The position numbers and the translations under genes are program-made. Positions 11,903 through 24,371 of a stretch of DNA of 64,000 nucleotides are shown here, one piece after another. The number at the start of each line of letters is the position of its first letter. Positions within the stretch are counted from its first letter, which is position 1. The notes under the pieces are model-generated. The model searched no databases and was not told the origin of the DNA. It was given only the letters and a program-made list of their open reading frames with translations. The DNA is from Bryoerythrophyllum caledonicum (Eukaryota; Streptophyta; Bryopsida; Pottiales; Pottiaceae): positions 16,210,904 to 16,274,903 of the forward strand of contig OZ020517.1 in the NCBI GenBank assembly GCA_963971425.1. The letters run 5' to 3'.

Positions 11903-13494
11903 ATGGCTCATGCCACTGCGTTGATGTTGCCTACTCTTGCTACGAGCCAAGCAAAGAGGACGGGCCTTACCTTATTGCAGACACACTCCGTTAATGGTAT
12001 TATTATTGTTTTAATCTGTTTTGCACAAATTTCGCAGGTCTTGAAGGTGGAGAAACTCTGAAGTTGGAGACGGCAACTGAAAGCTCGGAATGGACGACTA
12101 AGTCTGGTATGATATTCGTGATCACTCACATGGTGCTTTTTATGGTTTCATCTAAAGTAGCTGATTGGCTTTTGAAGTCCGAGACTCGACTGTATCTATC
12201 TTTCTTTCGAGATTGACTGCACTCTTTCCGCCTTCGGGACGAAATGAGGTTTTATGTGCTTCGAAGGTTCCTAGACACTTGCCAGAAGTGACCCTCGCCT
12301 TTGCAAATAGCACGACGGGATTTTCTGTTGTTCTCATGTTTTGCGTCACTCCATGATCGGCAGTTTCTGCAGCATGTAAGGTTCTGGTTGGGAATCTGAC
12401 GCACATTTTGCATCGCTGCATGCGCTCATCCGGCACTTTAGTCACGATTTCCGGATCAGGACATCTCTACTCCTTGTCTTGAAAATTAGGACATCTGTTC
12501 ATCGAAGTTTAGAATTGGGGTATCCTTTTTAAGGCCTGTTCCCACCTAGTGGTTCAGACCTGATGGAGAGGTTTGTAATTACCTATTCCCACTCTCAAAC
12601 GGTAGTAGGATTTTTGCTGATTTGGATGCCTGCGTGGCAACTGAGGTGGCAAAGTTATCAATGGTGGTTTGGTGCAGTATTTTTTGCTGTTGAGGTGCTG
12701 GTTTGCACCGCTAGAGAGTACCAAAAACAGAAAGTACACAGTGGTTTCAGTAGTGGTTTGTACTAGAGGAATGGAGGAACAAGTAACTTTAACAAAAATC
12801 TTGGAGACAACGATAATTCCGGTGATGCCCGCTGCTAAAAAGTGGCTTGACCACCATTCTCATTAATGCCAAGTTCCAAAGACAATATTGAAATCACGGC
12901 TTAACTTGCATTGCTCATCACATTTCTCCTCGCATCCTTTGGAATTTGTAATGTGTAAGTCATAGTGTGCCGGTGCAACATTGTATGTAGAAGTTATTTG
13001 GGCAGCTGGAGCTGATTTCTTCTTTGGAGTCCACAGGTACAAGCCTCAGAGCGGAGAACAATGCATACCCGCAGGATCACAAGAGTGAAAGTAAGTTTTC
13101 TATTGCAATGGTCCACGTCATGGTGGTCGTAGCTTTGAATTTGAAGTTCCAATACAGAAGCAAAACAAGGATATAGTCAATACGTGAGCATGAGTGCATA
13201 CGTTAACCCAACCGTCCTCAGTGCTTCTCTATGAACGTCGCCGTACTGCTACTTTTTCTTTGTGGACGACCATCTTCTCAGTTTGAGAGTGTCCTTCTAC
13301 ATCAGTTGCTTTGTCTTTTTGTGTCTTGATATCGTTATCTTCTCTGCACACTATCCCCTCAGGATAGAATCAAAGAGTAGAAAAAATCCAACATGAGAAG
13401 TACCAGATATATTCCAATGAATCATGTCTATGTGCTTGCAGGTAGTGATGGCAGGATTCCACCTTTTACATCACAGCCTCCTCCTTCAAGGTAG
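11903..13494 (+). CDS. Possible small four-exon gene, 89 residues, unknown function
   Basis: An ATG at 11903 opens a frame (MAHATALMLPTLATSQAKR) ending at a GT donor at 11997. Further exon-like blocks at 12038-12106, 13037-13090 and 13442-13494 each have a pyrimidine tract plus AG in front and, except the last, GT behind. All three junctions are phase 1 and the combined frame stays open to TAG at 13492-13494. The predicted product is hydrophilic, with an acidic middle (GLEGGETLKLETATESSEW) and a tail ending FTSQPPPSR. I do not recognise it. It could be the 3' part of a longer transcript, or exon 4 could end at another GT. The consistent phases are the only support. Confidence 0.42.
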
Positions 13495-13683
13495 AGGCTA
13501 AGGCTCGGGTCGTGCAAGCAGTCCACATGTTCTCTCATCATCTAGCACATTCAACAGACATGTAGACTTGTGACGTCGTTTTGCACATACTGGCCGAAGG
13601 CGGAAGACTAGCACAAGTTAGAAGGCACTTTCGGATGTCACACTGGAGAGCAGTGAATAGTTAGTTCTTTCGGTTTGAAAGAA

Positions 13684-14220
13684 ATGAATGAAACTCAGAG
13701 GGAGCTCGAGCGCAACCGGTTGGAGTTATAAGTCCACATGTTTGGCGAGAGCATGGAATATAAACGGGAACGACATAGAGTGAATCAAGAAACTATTGGG
13801 CAGAATCTATTGAACCAAATTTTAACATGCCAAGCCATCGTTGGGCTCGCCACAGCCATCGATTCAAAAAACAAGCACCCTCTTTTGTATGAAGAGCCGC
13901 ATCTTAACAGCCCTCTGCCAGAGAAGACTCCAACTCCTCAACACAAAGATGGCCAAGGAGATGATGCCACGTTGACTTGGAGGTGTCTCCATAGCTCCGC
14001 TATCTATTATGTCTGCAAAGAAACCCAATGTGTTAGTTTGATTTCAGCCGCTATGAACTTCAGTATTTTTATGTGGTTTTTCTTTCGTCCTTTAAAGTAT
14101 TACTGGGCAGTTGAGAGAGTGGTTTGCATACCAAAGGCACTACCTACTTGTAGGAATGTTTTAAGTTGTATATACAAGCGTCCTTCTACACCTGCAATGT
14201 TGTACAGTAGTGAGAAATAG
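13684..14220 (+). pseudogene. Coiled-coil ORF remnant, unknown
   Basis: A frame from ATG 13684 reads MNETQRELERNRLEL, then one in-frame stop, then VHMFGESMEYKRERHRVNQE and a further 140 codons. The charged heptad-like start across the stop looks like one helix, similar in feel to the C-terminal coil of trihelix/SANT-type plant proteins. The later part is not protein-like. It may be a broken gene or a 3' remnant of the small spliced gene upstream. An independent ORF starting at 13738 is the alternative. Confidence 0.25.
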
Positions 14221-14645
14221 TGGCATAGATGTGGGTGTCCAAAAGAAATTAAAAAATAAAAAATAATGGGAAACCATCAAGAAACCAAAAAAACACATAA
14301 CGTGTATGCCTGTTTTGAACGTATTAAAGTAAAGAGCACACACACCACTTTACGTATTTGCCATCTTCTATGTGGTATCTCTGTGTTCAGCAACATACAA
14401 ATTGTACAATGTTTACCATAATGAGAACTCAACAACCATTAAAATTGAACCTAACACATGACATTATAGCATTCATTGTATTCACAACCCTAGAAAAACT
14501 TTTGAATTGGAAAATGGGAGAACAAATGAACATGTTATTCTTCGAGGTTATGTAATGTGCACAAGTAGCTTGCAAGCTCTGCCTGCTTGATGTCTCCTCG
14601 CACGTGGTCCATATTTGGCGGTCCATGAACATGTGGATCAACAAT

Positions 14646-16180
14646 AGGATCATCATCAACCTCACGCTGCACACCTTCTCAAGCGAGAATTTCCATCGAA
14701 CGATCCACTTTTGAAGGGGTTTGGCCTAGAGGCACATCGTGCAATATTGCACCATAAACTACCACATATAACACTAAAGTCACATGTAAATTGGACGTTT
14801 TTCGCAACTCACGAAAGCATTGTTTAGCAAGCCAAAAGCGTGCTCTACAACAACTCTGCCTCTACTCAAGCGACAATTAAGCAATCGTTCCTAGAGTGAG
14901 CGCCTTCCTACAACCATGTCCCGATAAGAGGTAATTAGCCACGGCAACAATAGATAGCCTTTATCACCTACAAGGTAAGGGCTAGAGCCGTTCTGGGCAT
15001 AAGCCATATCAAACAAATTTGTAGTTTGGGCGTCTCGGTACAAGCCTGACCTACAAAGGACTTGAACATCATTAACCGAGTTAGGCATCCCAACTGAAAT
15101 GTCAATAAAACGCTTATGTCTATTTGCTACCGCTTAACATGTAATTGTAAATGATCCACCTTTAAAATAATAATAATCTTCTAGAGCAATAGAGGGCTTT
15201 TGGATGGGGAAGTGAGTACTATCAATAGCTCTTATGATAGCATGCAAACTACAATAATCTCAAAACTCTTCTATGATTGCTATCAAGTCATTCCCCCATG
15301 GCCACGAAATCTTATGCTGCAATTCAAGATTGACAGCTCTCACGACCTTAGAAACTACTTAGCACTCTGTGCTTTTTCCAAAAGAAAAAGCCTTAGAGGC
15401 TACAAACAAACTACTGCCATTACAAAGTTTATATAGGGTGCAAGCAACACGCACAATCACTGGAATAGCTAATCGATACTGAGTATTTTGCCTCTCAATA
15501 TAAGGTTGCAAAAGCTCTGATAGATTAGCAACGGCGGATCGTGTCATGCGAAAGCATTTAAGGTAGTTATGCCTAAAAGCGCCAAGTTAAGCAATGTGTA
15601 TGTATAGAAAGCCCAAACAATATTACATTTATTTTTCAGTTGTAGCCAATAGACTTACAAATTCAATCCAAGTGATTTTATATTTTTCCGATCAAATGTG
15701 AATTAGTTATGATTTTTCAAAGAGCCATGTGAATAATGTTGGCTCACTGTCAGTAGGTGGGGGCCATGACCCTCCCACAACTGCATGCATAACAATTAAA
15801 AACCGGCAATGAGTCAACCTTAAATTAATTCTAGAAATATTCCATTTTCTCCACTCTTGCACGTACAATAAGTCTAGAAGATCCGATTTTCCTAAAACCA
15901 CCAAATGTGCATCCAATTCATGCCACCCTAGCCTTCTCTCCTGCCATTAAAATAGAGAGTTGGCTACATGTGCAAATAGTGGCGGTTTTTGGTGAAAAGT
16001 AGCTGGCAACCATGGGACATAGGTGGTTTTAGGCATAACTACCTTAACCCACCTATCATCATCAAACTCAAACATTACTATTTGGGAGAACCAAGACATC
16101 AACCTTGGAAGTACCCACTATTCCAACTCTTTCTCAAGGAGCGGAAATGCATGAGTAAGGCGGAGATTGTCAAGGACTGA
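14646..16180 (-). pseudogene. PIF/Harbinger transposase (HARBI1-like), decayed, with MITE inside
   Basis: DDE nuclease that cuts and pastes PIF/Harbinger DNA transposons. Reading on the minus strand: FEFDDDRWV, then the inserted MITE, then KCFRMTRSAVANLSELLQ and IERQNTQYRLAIPV, GKSTEC, AIDSTHFPIQKPS (first catalytic Asp), GMPNSVNDVQVL, YLVGDKGYLLLPWL (second Asp), and RGRVVVEHAFGLL (third residue, Glu). After that, CFRELRKTSNLHV follows in a shifted frame. At least four in-frame stops and one frameshift show that it is dead. Excluding the MITE the length is near the family norm (about 330-400 codons). The element's own terminal repeats were not found. Confidence 0.85.
15561..16044 (+). mobile_element. 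TA-flanked MITE, family 1, copy 1, inside the Harbinger transposase
   Basis: This 484-bp element has inverted repeat ends AGGTAGTTATGCCTAAAA and TTTTAGGCATAACTACCT, flanked on both sides by TA (15559-15560 and 16045-16046), the signature of the Tc1/mariner/Stowaway group. It is nearly identical to 27415-27901. Taking out the element plus one TA makes the transposase codons on both sides continuous (GATAGGTGGGTT then AAATGCTTTCGC on the minus strand), which fixes the insertion point to the base. No coding capacity. Confidence 0.85.
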
Positions 16181-16764
16181 AGTCAGAATAGTATTCACTT
16201 GGACTGTAAACACGCAATTAAGCAATTATGCAGGTGGCCTTTTAAAAGTGCACTTAGTGACAACGGCGGCCAATGCGTTGGATCAAATTAAGTTTTGTTT
16301 GATTTCCTATTTTTTTTATTAAAAAATTTAGGATCTGAGAACAATTTTCAATATAACCAAAAATGTTAATTCAATAAGTTTTTTTTGGCATTTTTGACAA
16401 ATTTGGTATGGAACTTGGTTAGAATTTGATAAATATTTGTTTGATACTCAGTAGTATGTTTTTGGAAAGAAGCTTGTCAAATAACTATACAAAATACGCA
16501 ATTATGTGAACTAAAACACTGCGCAATGAATGGCAATTGATTTGAATATATTACACATGGAACATGATACATAAGAAGAAGAAAATCAACATATTGCATA
16601 TATTCTTGTACTTGGTGATGTAATCAAACAATGGGAAAAACCTCTCAGATTTATTGGTCAATTGTTACCAAACGCCTTACATAACCTTTGTGGTGGACTA
16701 CTCTTGCATATACCCTACATGCCAATCACCATATACCATACACTCATTGTAGTATCCTCCTTTA

Positions 16765-19700
16765 CTACATATCATTCAAGGCTGCTTGCAACCGCTCATT
16801 GTCAATTGCTTCGGTTTGCATTGCAATATATTCTAGTATGTGAGCCTTAGCCGACTGAAAAATCCGAATCTTGCTTTCAACTTGCGATTCGAATATATTT
16901 TGCTTTCTCCTCCGGAAAGCGACAGCCACTGTTCTTTCATGTTCGTCTATCCACGAAAAGATGCATGCCTCTTTCTCTATCCAACTATGGCTCTTACACG
17001 TGGGCTCTCAGAATGCATGTATGCAATTTGCATATCGTTGTGCGGTGGACCCTATTCTGTCAACATTTTCTCTTTGCATAATGGGCCAAAACCAACAAAC
17101 CTTCATCTTATAACTCCTTTGAATTTTCCCATCTTCAATCACATTCTCTACATAGAATGGTATACCACCTTCAACCTCAGCTCTATCAACACTTCGGGCT
17201 ACAAATTATACACAATTAATATCTGATTGTGGATTGAATGGTGGAAATGGATCATGATTAACTTCATCCCCTGCTCCTTGTTCCATTCGTTCTTCAACAT
17301 GATTGCGTTCCACTCGTTGCGCCCTACGCACTGCTTCATTCGATGGTCTTCTTCTACGCGGACCAAAATATCCTCGATAGTCTGCATTTGGAAGTATAGC
17401 CACAATTTGGTCCACGATGGTTACTTCACGATTTTCGTTGCCTGGGCCGTTGACTTCATCCAATGAAACACGTTCCGCAAATGCGGTATTGGACACATCT
17501 GAAGGCCAAAATGGCAAAGAATGATGCTCGTTGCTACGGTCTTTGTGTGGAAATTTGGCTAAATTTAGTTTCAATTTCTCGGCCTCCACTTTAGCATCAC
17601 GATTCATTTCCACATGTTGCAATCTTTCAATGCACCTCTGTTTATAGGCAATGAAGTCATCCAACGCTTTTAGCTCCCGTTCGTCCGCTGCAAACACATT
17701 TACGAACGCTGGTCGCTCATCTCTACTTGGCAGCGACCTCAAAGTCTTTGTTCCTGTCTCCGGTCCCCAAGCATCATTGTAGTAATGTTTGTGTTGCACT
17801 CGAACCTCGTGGGTCCCATTTCTATCATCTATATAGAATCGCATGTCGTGTGAAAATATTATGCCAACCAATGAATCCGGACGTATTAGTAGGTGGGGTA
17901 TTATGAACTGTTTCTAATCCCACACATTCTCTAACAGCCGTGCCGTGACAAATGCCTCCGTAGGAGACGTTCCCCGTTCTATAAGGTTAAGCATTTCTTT
18001 TAAGGAATCCACGTCCGATCTCTTCAAAGTACTTGATATACAACTGAAGTGTTGATCAATATCTTCATGTGTATGGCCCACTATAAGGAAAGAGAGTTCC
18101 ACCTCTTGAAACAATCCCAATCCCACCAAGGATGCGCATAGAGCAAACATATAGATGTTTTTATTCTCATGGGTGCAATTATCTGCTTGAATGCGCAATG
18201 TTGGCGGCAAAAATCCCTTCCTCCGCAACAGATCTCCAATCACATACAAAAATGTGTTCACAACCTGGATGTTGTCATGTTTGTGGTGAGCTCCAAACCA
18301 TACGTCGCAATACAAACCGATTCCATGTACTAGAGCCCCGCATAGATGGGTCTTCACAAACCGGTGTTCAATGTTCTTTACGGTTTGACGCATTCTTGGT
18401 ACCATGGTTGTGTTTTGGTCCATGCCATCCACAATGATGCACATGTACAACTCAAGGTGGATATAACACGACCTCTTGAATATCCAATAATGCCTACGTT
18501 CCTCCATCTGGATGCGTAGATGCAGCATAAATAATTCTTTGATCCTAATCCTTGCATCAGCATTGGTTGTTCCCTCCATAGCACATTTATATTGCCAACA
18601 ATGATAACACTTTGAGAACCTTGAGAATGGTGGAACCTAGACATGGGGATATCTCAAACGCTACATCCTATGGAACAAGCTAATTGAAATGGTTTCTCCA
18701 TTGCATATTCTCTTCACCTCTTCATTCACGTAATTGAATACGTCAAATTTTATTGTATTCATTGGAAGGAGAATAAGAGGCACCACTGTGTTGTCATCCC
18801 TACGACAAATAGAACGATGATATTGAGGACATCCAGCTTCTTCCACAAATGATTTGAAGCAAGCCTCTGCAGCAGACATTCTAGTGCTCTCTCTAATCGG
18901 ATTCGATAGTGTGTTACCGTGGATTGCCGTCACTCTACCGTATATTAAATAATCATTTTTCAACTCCTTAAAACGCCATTGCGAATAATCAACCCGAAGA
19001 GCGTAGCAAGCATTGCAAACACGTCTGCCATATAACTTCATCTCAAATTTATCCCGACAAAATCCTTCCGCTCGTGTATAAAAAAAAACCAACATTTGTT
19101 TTATCCATGTACTTTGGATTGAATACTGTGGTGCCTAAGCATTATATCGCATGTCTAAAATATTCCTAGCTGGAATGTCTCTCAAACAATTTTGATTGCA
19201 TCCTCCCTGTGCTATTGCCCTTTCCACACTTGCCAAAGATACCTTACTTGCTGCAGTTCCTCTCACATTTGACTCGCTTGAAACTATCATTCTTCTATTT
19301 TGCATAGAATAAGGTCGGCACGCTGTTCTAACGTGAGCAAATCCCTCCACATGGGGCAAATCTCGAATGTTAAAGGGGGTGCATAGAGAAAATTGTGAAC
19401 TCTCATCAACGGGGTTTGAAGCTTGGCTACCCCACAGAGATCTTTCATTCAATTCTGGGGTGATAGATTGCCCTTGAACATCAAATCCTCGGGCTATTAT
19501 CCGTGTAGGTGAAATATGAGATCTATCTTCACCATGGGCATTTGGAAAATTAGGTGTTGTGGCCAAGTCACGAAGCAATGACCGGTTCCAACGAATGATC
19601 AGGTTCGTACATGAATCAAGTCGTTCTCCCACAACTTCTCCTGTCCAATGTAATGCATCGTCAACCCGAATTATACGCACTGCCAGCTCTGATGGAAACA

Positions 19701-19905
19701 TTCTATATCCATGCAATACCATTCCACTTTCAAAGGCATGCTCCATTTTTGCCAAACCCACGACAATGCCTATTTTGGAGAGCAATTCTACAGTCCTTCC
19801 CGCTTCAAAATCACCTATCCCAACCGATCTCTTTTGAATTTGGCGCGCCCGTGCTGCTCGTATCAACCGAGCCCCCACTAAACTATTAGAAAGTATATTT
19901 GATCT
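16765..19905 (-). pseudogene. DUF7869-type transposase-like gene, one frame with stops only
   Basis: A single minus-strand frame of about 1040 codons is broken by several in-frame stops but shows no frameshift. In order it has an N-terminal part (GMVLHGYRMFPSELAVR, CTNLIIRWNRSLL), a cysteine-containing segment CNQNCLRDIPARNI, a conserved GRRVCNACYALRV block, a CYHCWQYKC cysteine cluster, and the core: IVDGMDQNT, IQADNCTHENKN and FLIVGHTHEDIDQHF. These acidic positions recall an RNase-H-like nuclease. A C-terminal part follows (GGIPFYVENV, then a coiled stretch ending at 16765). The family is widespread in repeats of plants, algae and animals and is thought to be transposase-related. Function is inference. 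Confidence 0.6.
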
Positions 19906-20599
19906 GCAAATGTTTGGAGATTCTTAAGGAATCTAGGATGTTCTGCTTTCCATCGATACTATTTGACAAATATAGACACAATAGTGTAAAAATTGTCAAA
20001 ATATTTTATTTTTTTTCCAATTCAAAAGCATCATTCATCCAATAGACTACTCACTGATAGACATATACTTATACTCTCACATATAATGATTGATCATTTA
20101 TAAGATTCACAAGCAGAGCTAATTGGACAAAATTGCAATTTCAAGTGATCCAATGTAAAGCACGATACATATGATACATCCAAAAAGCCATCATATCGGT
20201 ATAAGAAGGTATTCTTGACCTGAATATTAATTGTGAGTATCACAGGGCGTGGTACTGGAGTTCAACGTCGCTCTATCTGACGATATCACCAATCAGTCTT
20301 CGTTGCCAAAACTTATGCTCTTCTTTTCGTTCCAAAATCTTTACGACCTGACTATAACAAACACATTAGTGTCATTATATAACACATGATGAAAACAACC
20401 TAAAATCTTCGTATATCAACTCCTAAAATTCATTTATAATTTTACATTAAATATAGGTACTAATTGTTGATCCTACTCCAAAGTGTAAATTAGAAGTCAA
20501 CAACATTTATTTGATGTCCTAATTATTACATCTCAACAATGATCCATTGATCAATATAATTATCAAAAGGACATAAATGTTGGCCGTACAGCTTAAAAG

Positions 20600-21620
20600 A
20601 TTATAAGGTTTGAAATTGAGGAAAAAATTCATTTTCATCCCTACTTTAAAGGTATAGGATCGAATTTGACTTCACTTTGTATTTCATTTTTGCACTAAAG
20701 AAAGTCTAAATATTCTATTGTTTTGTTAATAGTTTTTGTTAGTTCTTTATAACCAAGTTTAAGAGGTAGAAAATAAAAGCGTATTACAAGAAAAATGTGC
20801 AATGAATACAGATTCATTATTTGCTACATCGTGATATATTACTTTGAAATTGTTAATATGTTCTAGAATGACAATTGTAACGGTTAAGAAGAAATTTCTC
20901 ACTAATAGATATCAAAAACAGTAGAAGGGAATGCTTTGAAGATTTATAAGCTTTTTTTACTATAGAAGGTATGGTTTTTTCCAATCATTTTCCTAAAAAC
21001 ATTTGACTCAGATTTAGATCTATATACAATTAGAAATTTACACAAAATATAATAATTATTTTCTAGTCCATTCTAAAAGTCTTATTTTTCCTTTATGGGT
21101 ATGGAAAATCTTAATGGCAATAGAGAGTAATAGCAAAAGTTGTAAGTTCCAATATTAGGTATGAACTAACTTTCAAACCATCAACCCAAATACGATAATT
21201 TAAATACCTCCAAAAAGTTGTTATGAAGGACATTTTCATATTAAAATTTCAATGAACGTAAGTATCCTCAAGGAACAAACCCCTAAATTTCCAAGCCTTT
21301 TTCCATCAAGAAACATCCCAAAACTACCACAACTAAAAAGTGGCAAAGCATCTAATTTTGATGTCTAATTGAAAACAAATGAAAAATTACCAATTCACGT
21401 TTTACCTTTTTTTTAACACAAATATGGAATACTTTGATAATCCAAACGGTTGATACTAAGGTTTTCACCACATAACGTGGTAAAAATAATAATAGCAAAG
21501 ACTTTGAAGATCTCTAGTTTTTATGTAGTAAACAAGTTTTTTTCCCCCTTCCTCAAAATGTCTAAAAATGTCCGACTTGGGTTAAAATGTACTTTTTACA
21601 CTAAATTTTATTTTTTTTGG
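20600..21620 (+). mobile_element. Diverged remnants of the TTAA piggyBac-like family
   Basis: Words shared with elements A-C occur in order (GACTTCACTTTGTAT near 20668, GTTTTACCTTTTTTTT near 21400, AGATCTCTAG near 21510). Substitutions and small gaps are many, and no clean ends or TTAA pair can be fixed. It looks like two old overlapping copies. The flanks 19906-20600 and 21630-22860 hold no gene I can support. Confidence 0.45.
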
Positions 21621-22860
21621 TAAGAAAAAAGACAGTAATATTTATATGTATAAAAGTAGATTGTTTGACTATAAAATAATATTCTTTATATGGATAATAG
21701 TAGAGTGTTTGACCACAAGGTAATATTCTTAAAAGAAGGTAATATTTGGTATATGTATACAAGTAGAGTAGTTAACCACAAAGTTTAGAAATCCATATAA
21801 GGCAGCCATTTCATACTAGTGAGTCTCTTTTTTACGATCATCCAAAGGTGAGCTCCACATATCATGTTTTTAGATGGTCAAGATTTCTACTTCATCCTAT
21901 CATGTTGTTCACTGGTTTTTATGTGATTGCAGGTTCAAAGCAGAAAGTAGCACGTCCTTTCTAAACTACTCAGGTGCACAACCATTCTAAACTACTAATA
22001 ATTAAATATTGTTTTCGTTTTATCCTGTGAACTTCAGTTTAGGGTTTAAAGTTGGGTCATTACTTAATTGAAAAACATGAGACACTATATCTGAAAACCC
22101 TAATTATCTAAACTTTGTCAGCGATCTGGAAACCCTAATTTTGGGAATCCTAATTTCGGCGCCGCCGCCATTTTCATGGCTGGACTTCTCACCTCAGGGG
22201 GGTGCGTATGCGGGAGTATCCTTAGCTTTCGACTAGTGTGTCTTAGGTTTTCACCTAGGGTGTCTTAGGGTTTCTCCTAGGATGTTTTAGGGTTTCACCT
22301 ACAGAACAAGGTGCGAGTATACAACCTGTGAGTGAGTGAGTAACGCTGCAAGCCGCGTGAATAACTTGCGAGTAGATGAGTAAACAACTGCAAAAAACCT
22401 ACAAGCTACATCAGCAACTTGCAAGCAACATCACCAACTTGCAAACGTCCAAACTAATCTGTTGGTCCTCTCTCCTCACTTCACCCTCATCTCTCTCCTT
22501 CTCTCTCGTCTATGTATTGTGCGTGTCGAAGTCAGTAGTATGAAAGTAGCTAGAGTCAGAGCAGCGTAGTGGAATTTGGAGCGGCGTTGGCAGTGTGGAT
22601 GGGCTAGAGTTCGACGTCGGCAATATTGAGCAGGTTCAACTCTTTTACGGCCCGTACGTACGCAAGGGGCTCTTAATCATGCCGTTGCTCTTGGTTGATA
22701 CCCCTTCCAGAATTCGTTGATATCCATTATTTAATCATATATCCGGTCATACCCTGATCTAGTCGTATACCTGGTCAGACCTTGTATCGCTGTGAGGGTA
22801 AAAAAATGCACATATCTTCATAAAATAGATATATAGCAACAAGTAATAATTTACTTAAAT

Positions 22861-23864
22861 CTAACCTTCAGTAATTAATGTAGATAAAACTCCTACATCT
22901 CCAAGGTCTAATGTTTTTCTACATGTTTGTTTATCAGGTGACGAAGACTCAATTGGTGTCTGTGATGTGCCTGCATGGTACATGTATTTGTTACGAGACC
23001 ATAACGTCAATGCAGAGATAGCAGCCAACCATTCGATGAGAAAGATAAGGTTATTTCTCATTTCTAAAGGCTGCTTCAGAGTTATGATACTTTTCTTTTG
23101 TGACCCTTGATCAATCAGCACTGAAGAAGGTTGAACAAGGTCCGACCACTGACATTATGTCCAGTAATGTGAAAGCATCCCTCGTTATGAAAATAACTAC
23201 TCTCGCCACTCTTGTGACTCGACAAGGTTGTTTGCCATAACCAGAGGCTATTTTCACATTACTTAGTCCATAACTTAAGTGATGTCATACACAGAAAAAT
23301 TTATCTAGACATGTTACTCACAAGAAAACTTGTGTGTCATATAAGATAGTATATGTGTTCTATGTGAAACTCAGAAATGTAAGAATTAGAGGCAAGATTG
23401 CAGTAAAATCATATAACTAGCTCAAAATTTATAAACCATGCAAAATCAATCATCAATCTCCTTGACTTTGTCCCTCCTTCGTAAATCGATGTCTGTGATC
23501 AAGGATTTTTCAAAATGCAATTGCAATCTCTTACAAACAGAAATAACATTATGAGATGGACTTCAAGTTATCACGGTGTAAATCAACTTGTAAATTGACA
23601 ACCTATATTCTTTGATGTCTGCTACCAAGGGAACGTTCAATCGACAAGACTGAAGTTCATTATGATGCTTCTTCTTCTCCTACATCAACGTCTTCACTGC
23701 ATCACATTGACTCTCCAACAATAATGGCGGAAGTGACTCTCCAACAACAACAATTATGTAGGAAAAAAACTTACTCATGCTAGATTAAGTATGATGTTCA
23801 AAAACATACAAATCAAATAGAGTCATTAATGAAAATGCTTTTTACCTAACCCAAGATCCAAAAT
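22861..23864. other. Gene-free interval
   Basis: A minus-strand frame of 86 codons at 22861-23121 (ending DLGDVGVLSTLITEG) is mildly protein-like, but it has no recognised motif and no clear partner exon. The rest of the interval shows no coding signal, RNA gene or repeat that I can support. Confidence 0.3.
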
Positions 23865-24371
23865 CTAGTTTTTTTGCTTCACATCACACCTAAATAATCT
23901 ACTTAAGATAAAACTCTTGTTTCTAATCTGCTTCCAATTGTTTCCATATTTTGAAAACCCCTCAATCACGGCTTGGTTCTCTTCATGTATCCACTTACGA
24001 TTCAGGAGCGGTTCACCAAGAAAGACAGTTATTTTACCTTGAAGTCTCTTAGGTATATGAGGCTCTAGGGCAGGCTTCACCGACTTCTCTGAGATCCTTG
24101 CCTTAGGCATAAAAGAATCAAGAATTTGCTCACAATTGCCAAGTTTTGCCTTCACTTCCACTAATTCTTTCCGCAGCTCATCAAGGCGCATTTGAACTTG
24201 CTCAGGAGACTCGTGAGGAACACTCGATTCTGAAGATAGCATAAAAAGCTCATTAGATCCTCGTCTCTCAGGAGACAACAACACATGCTCTTGTCATCGG
24301 GCGTCACTAGAGAGAGTTAAGAAGGCTAACAAAGAGTCACCTCCCTCGCCATGGAAACCAAGCTTAGACAT
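23865..24371 (-). pseudogene. SANT/Myb telobox-like protein fragment
   Basis: From an ATG at 24371 the frame reads MSKLGFHGEGGDSLLAFLTL, meets one in-frame TGA, and continues for 139 codons. A helical, charged stretch (RLDELRKELVEVKAKL) is followed near the C-terminus by RKWIHEENQAVIEGFSKYGN and NWKQI. This fits a single SANT/Myb repeat of the telomere-binding kind (W..EE...L..G..KYG.NW..I). The frame ends just where the third helix (VDLKDKW in the family) should finish, here CDVKQKN. It may be a truncated copy, or an exon whose downstream part is missing. Any DNA-binding role is inference. Confidence 0.45.

Noticed and set aside
15707-15916. Minus-strand frame MDAHLVVLGKSDLLDLL..., also present at 27547-27771
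   Set aside because: Conserved between two copies only because both are the same MITE. It is absent as a frame from the short variant and has no protein features.
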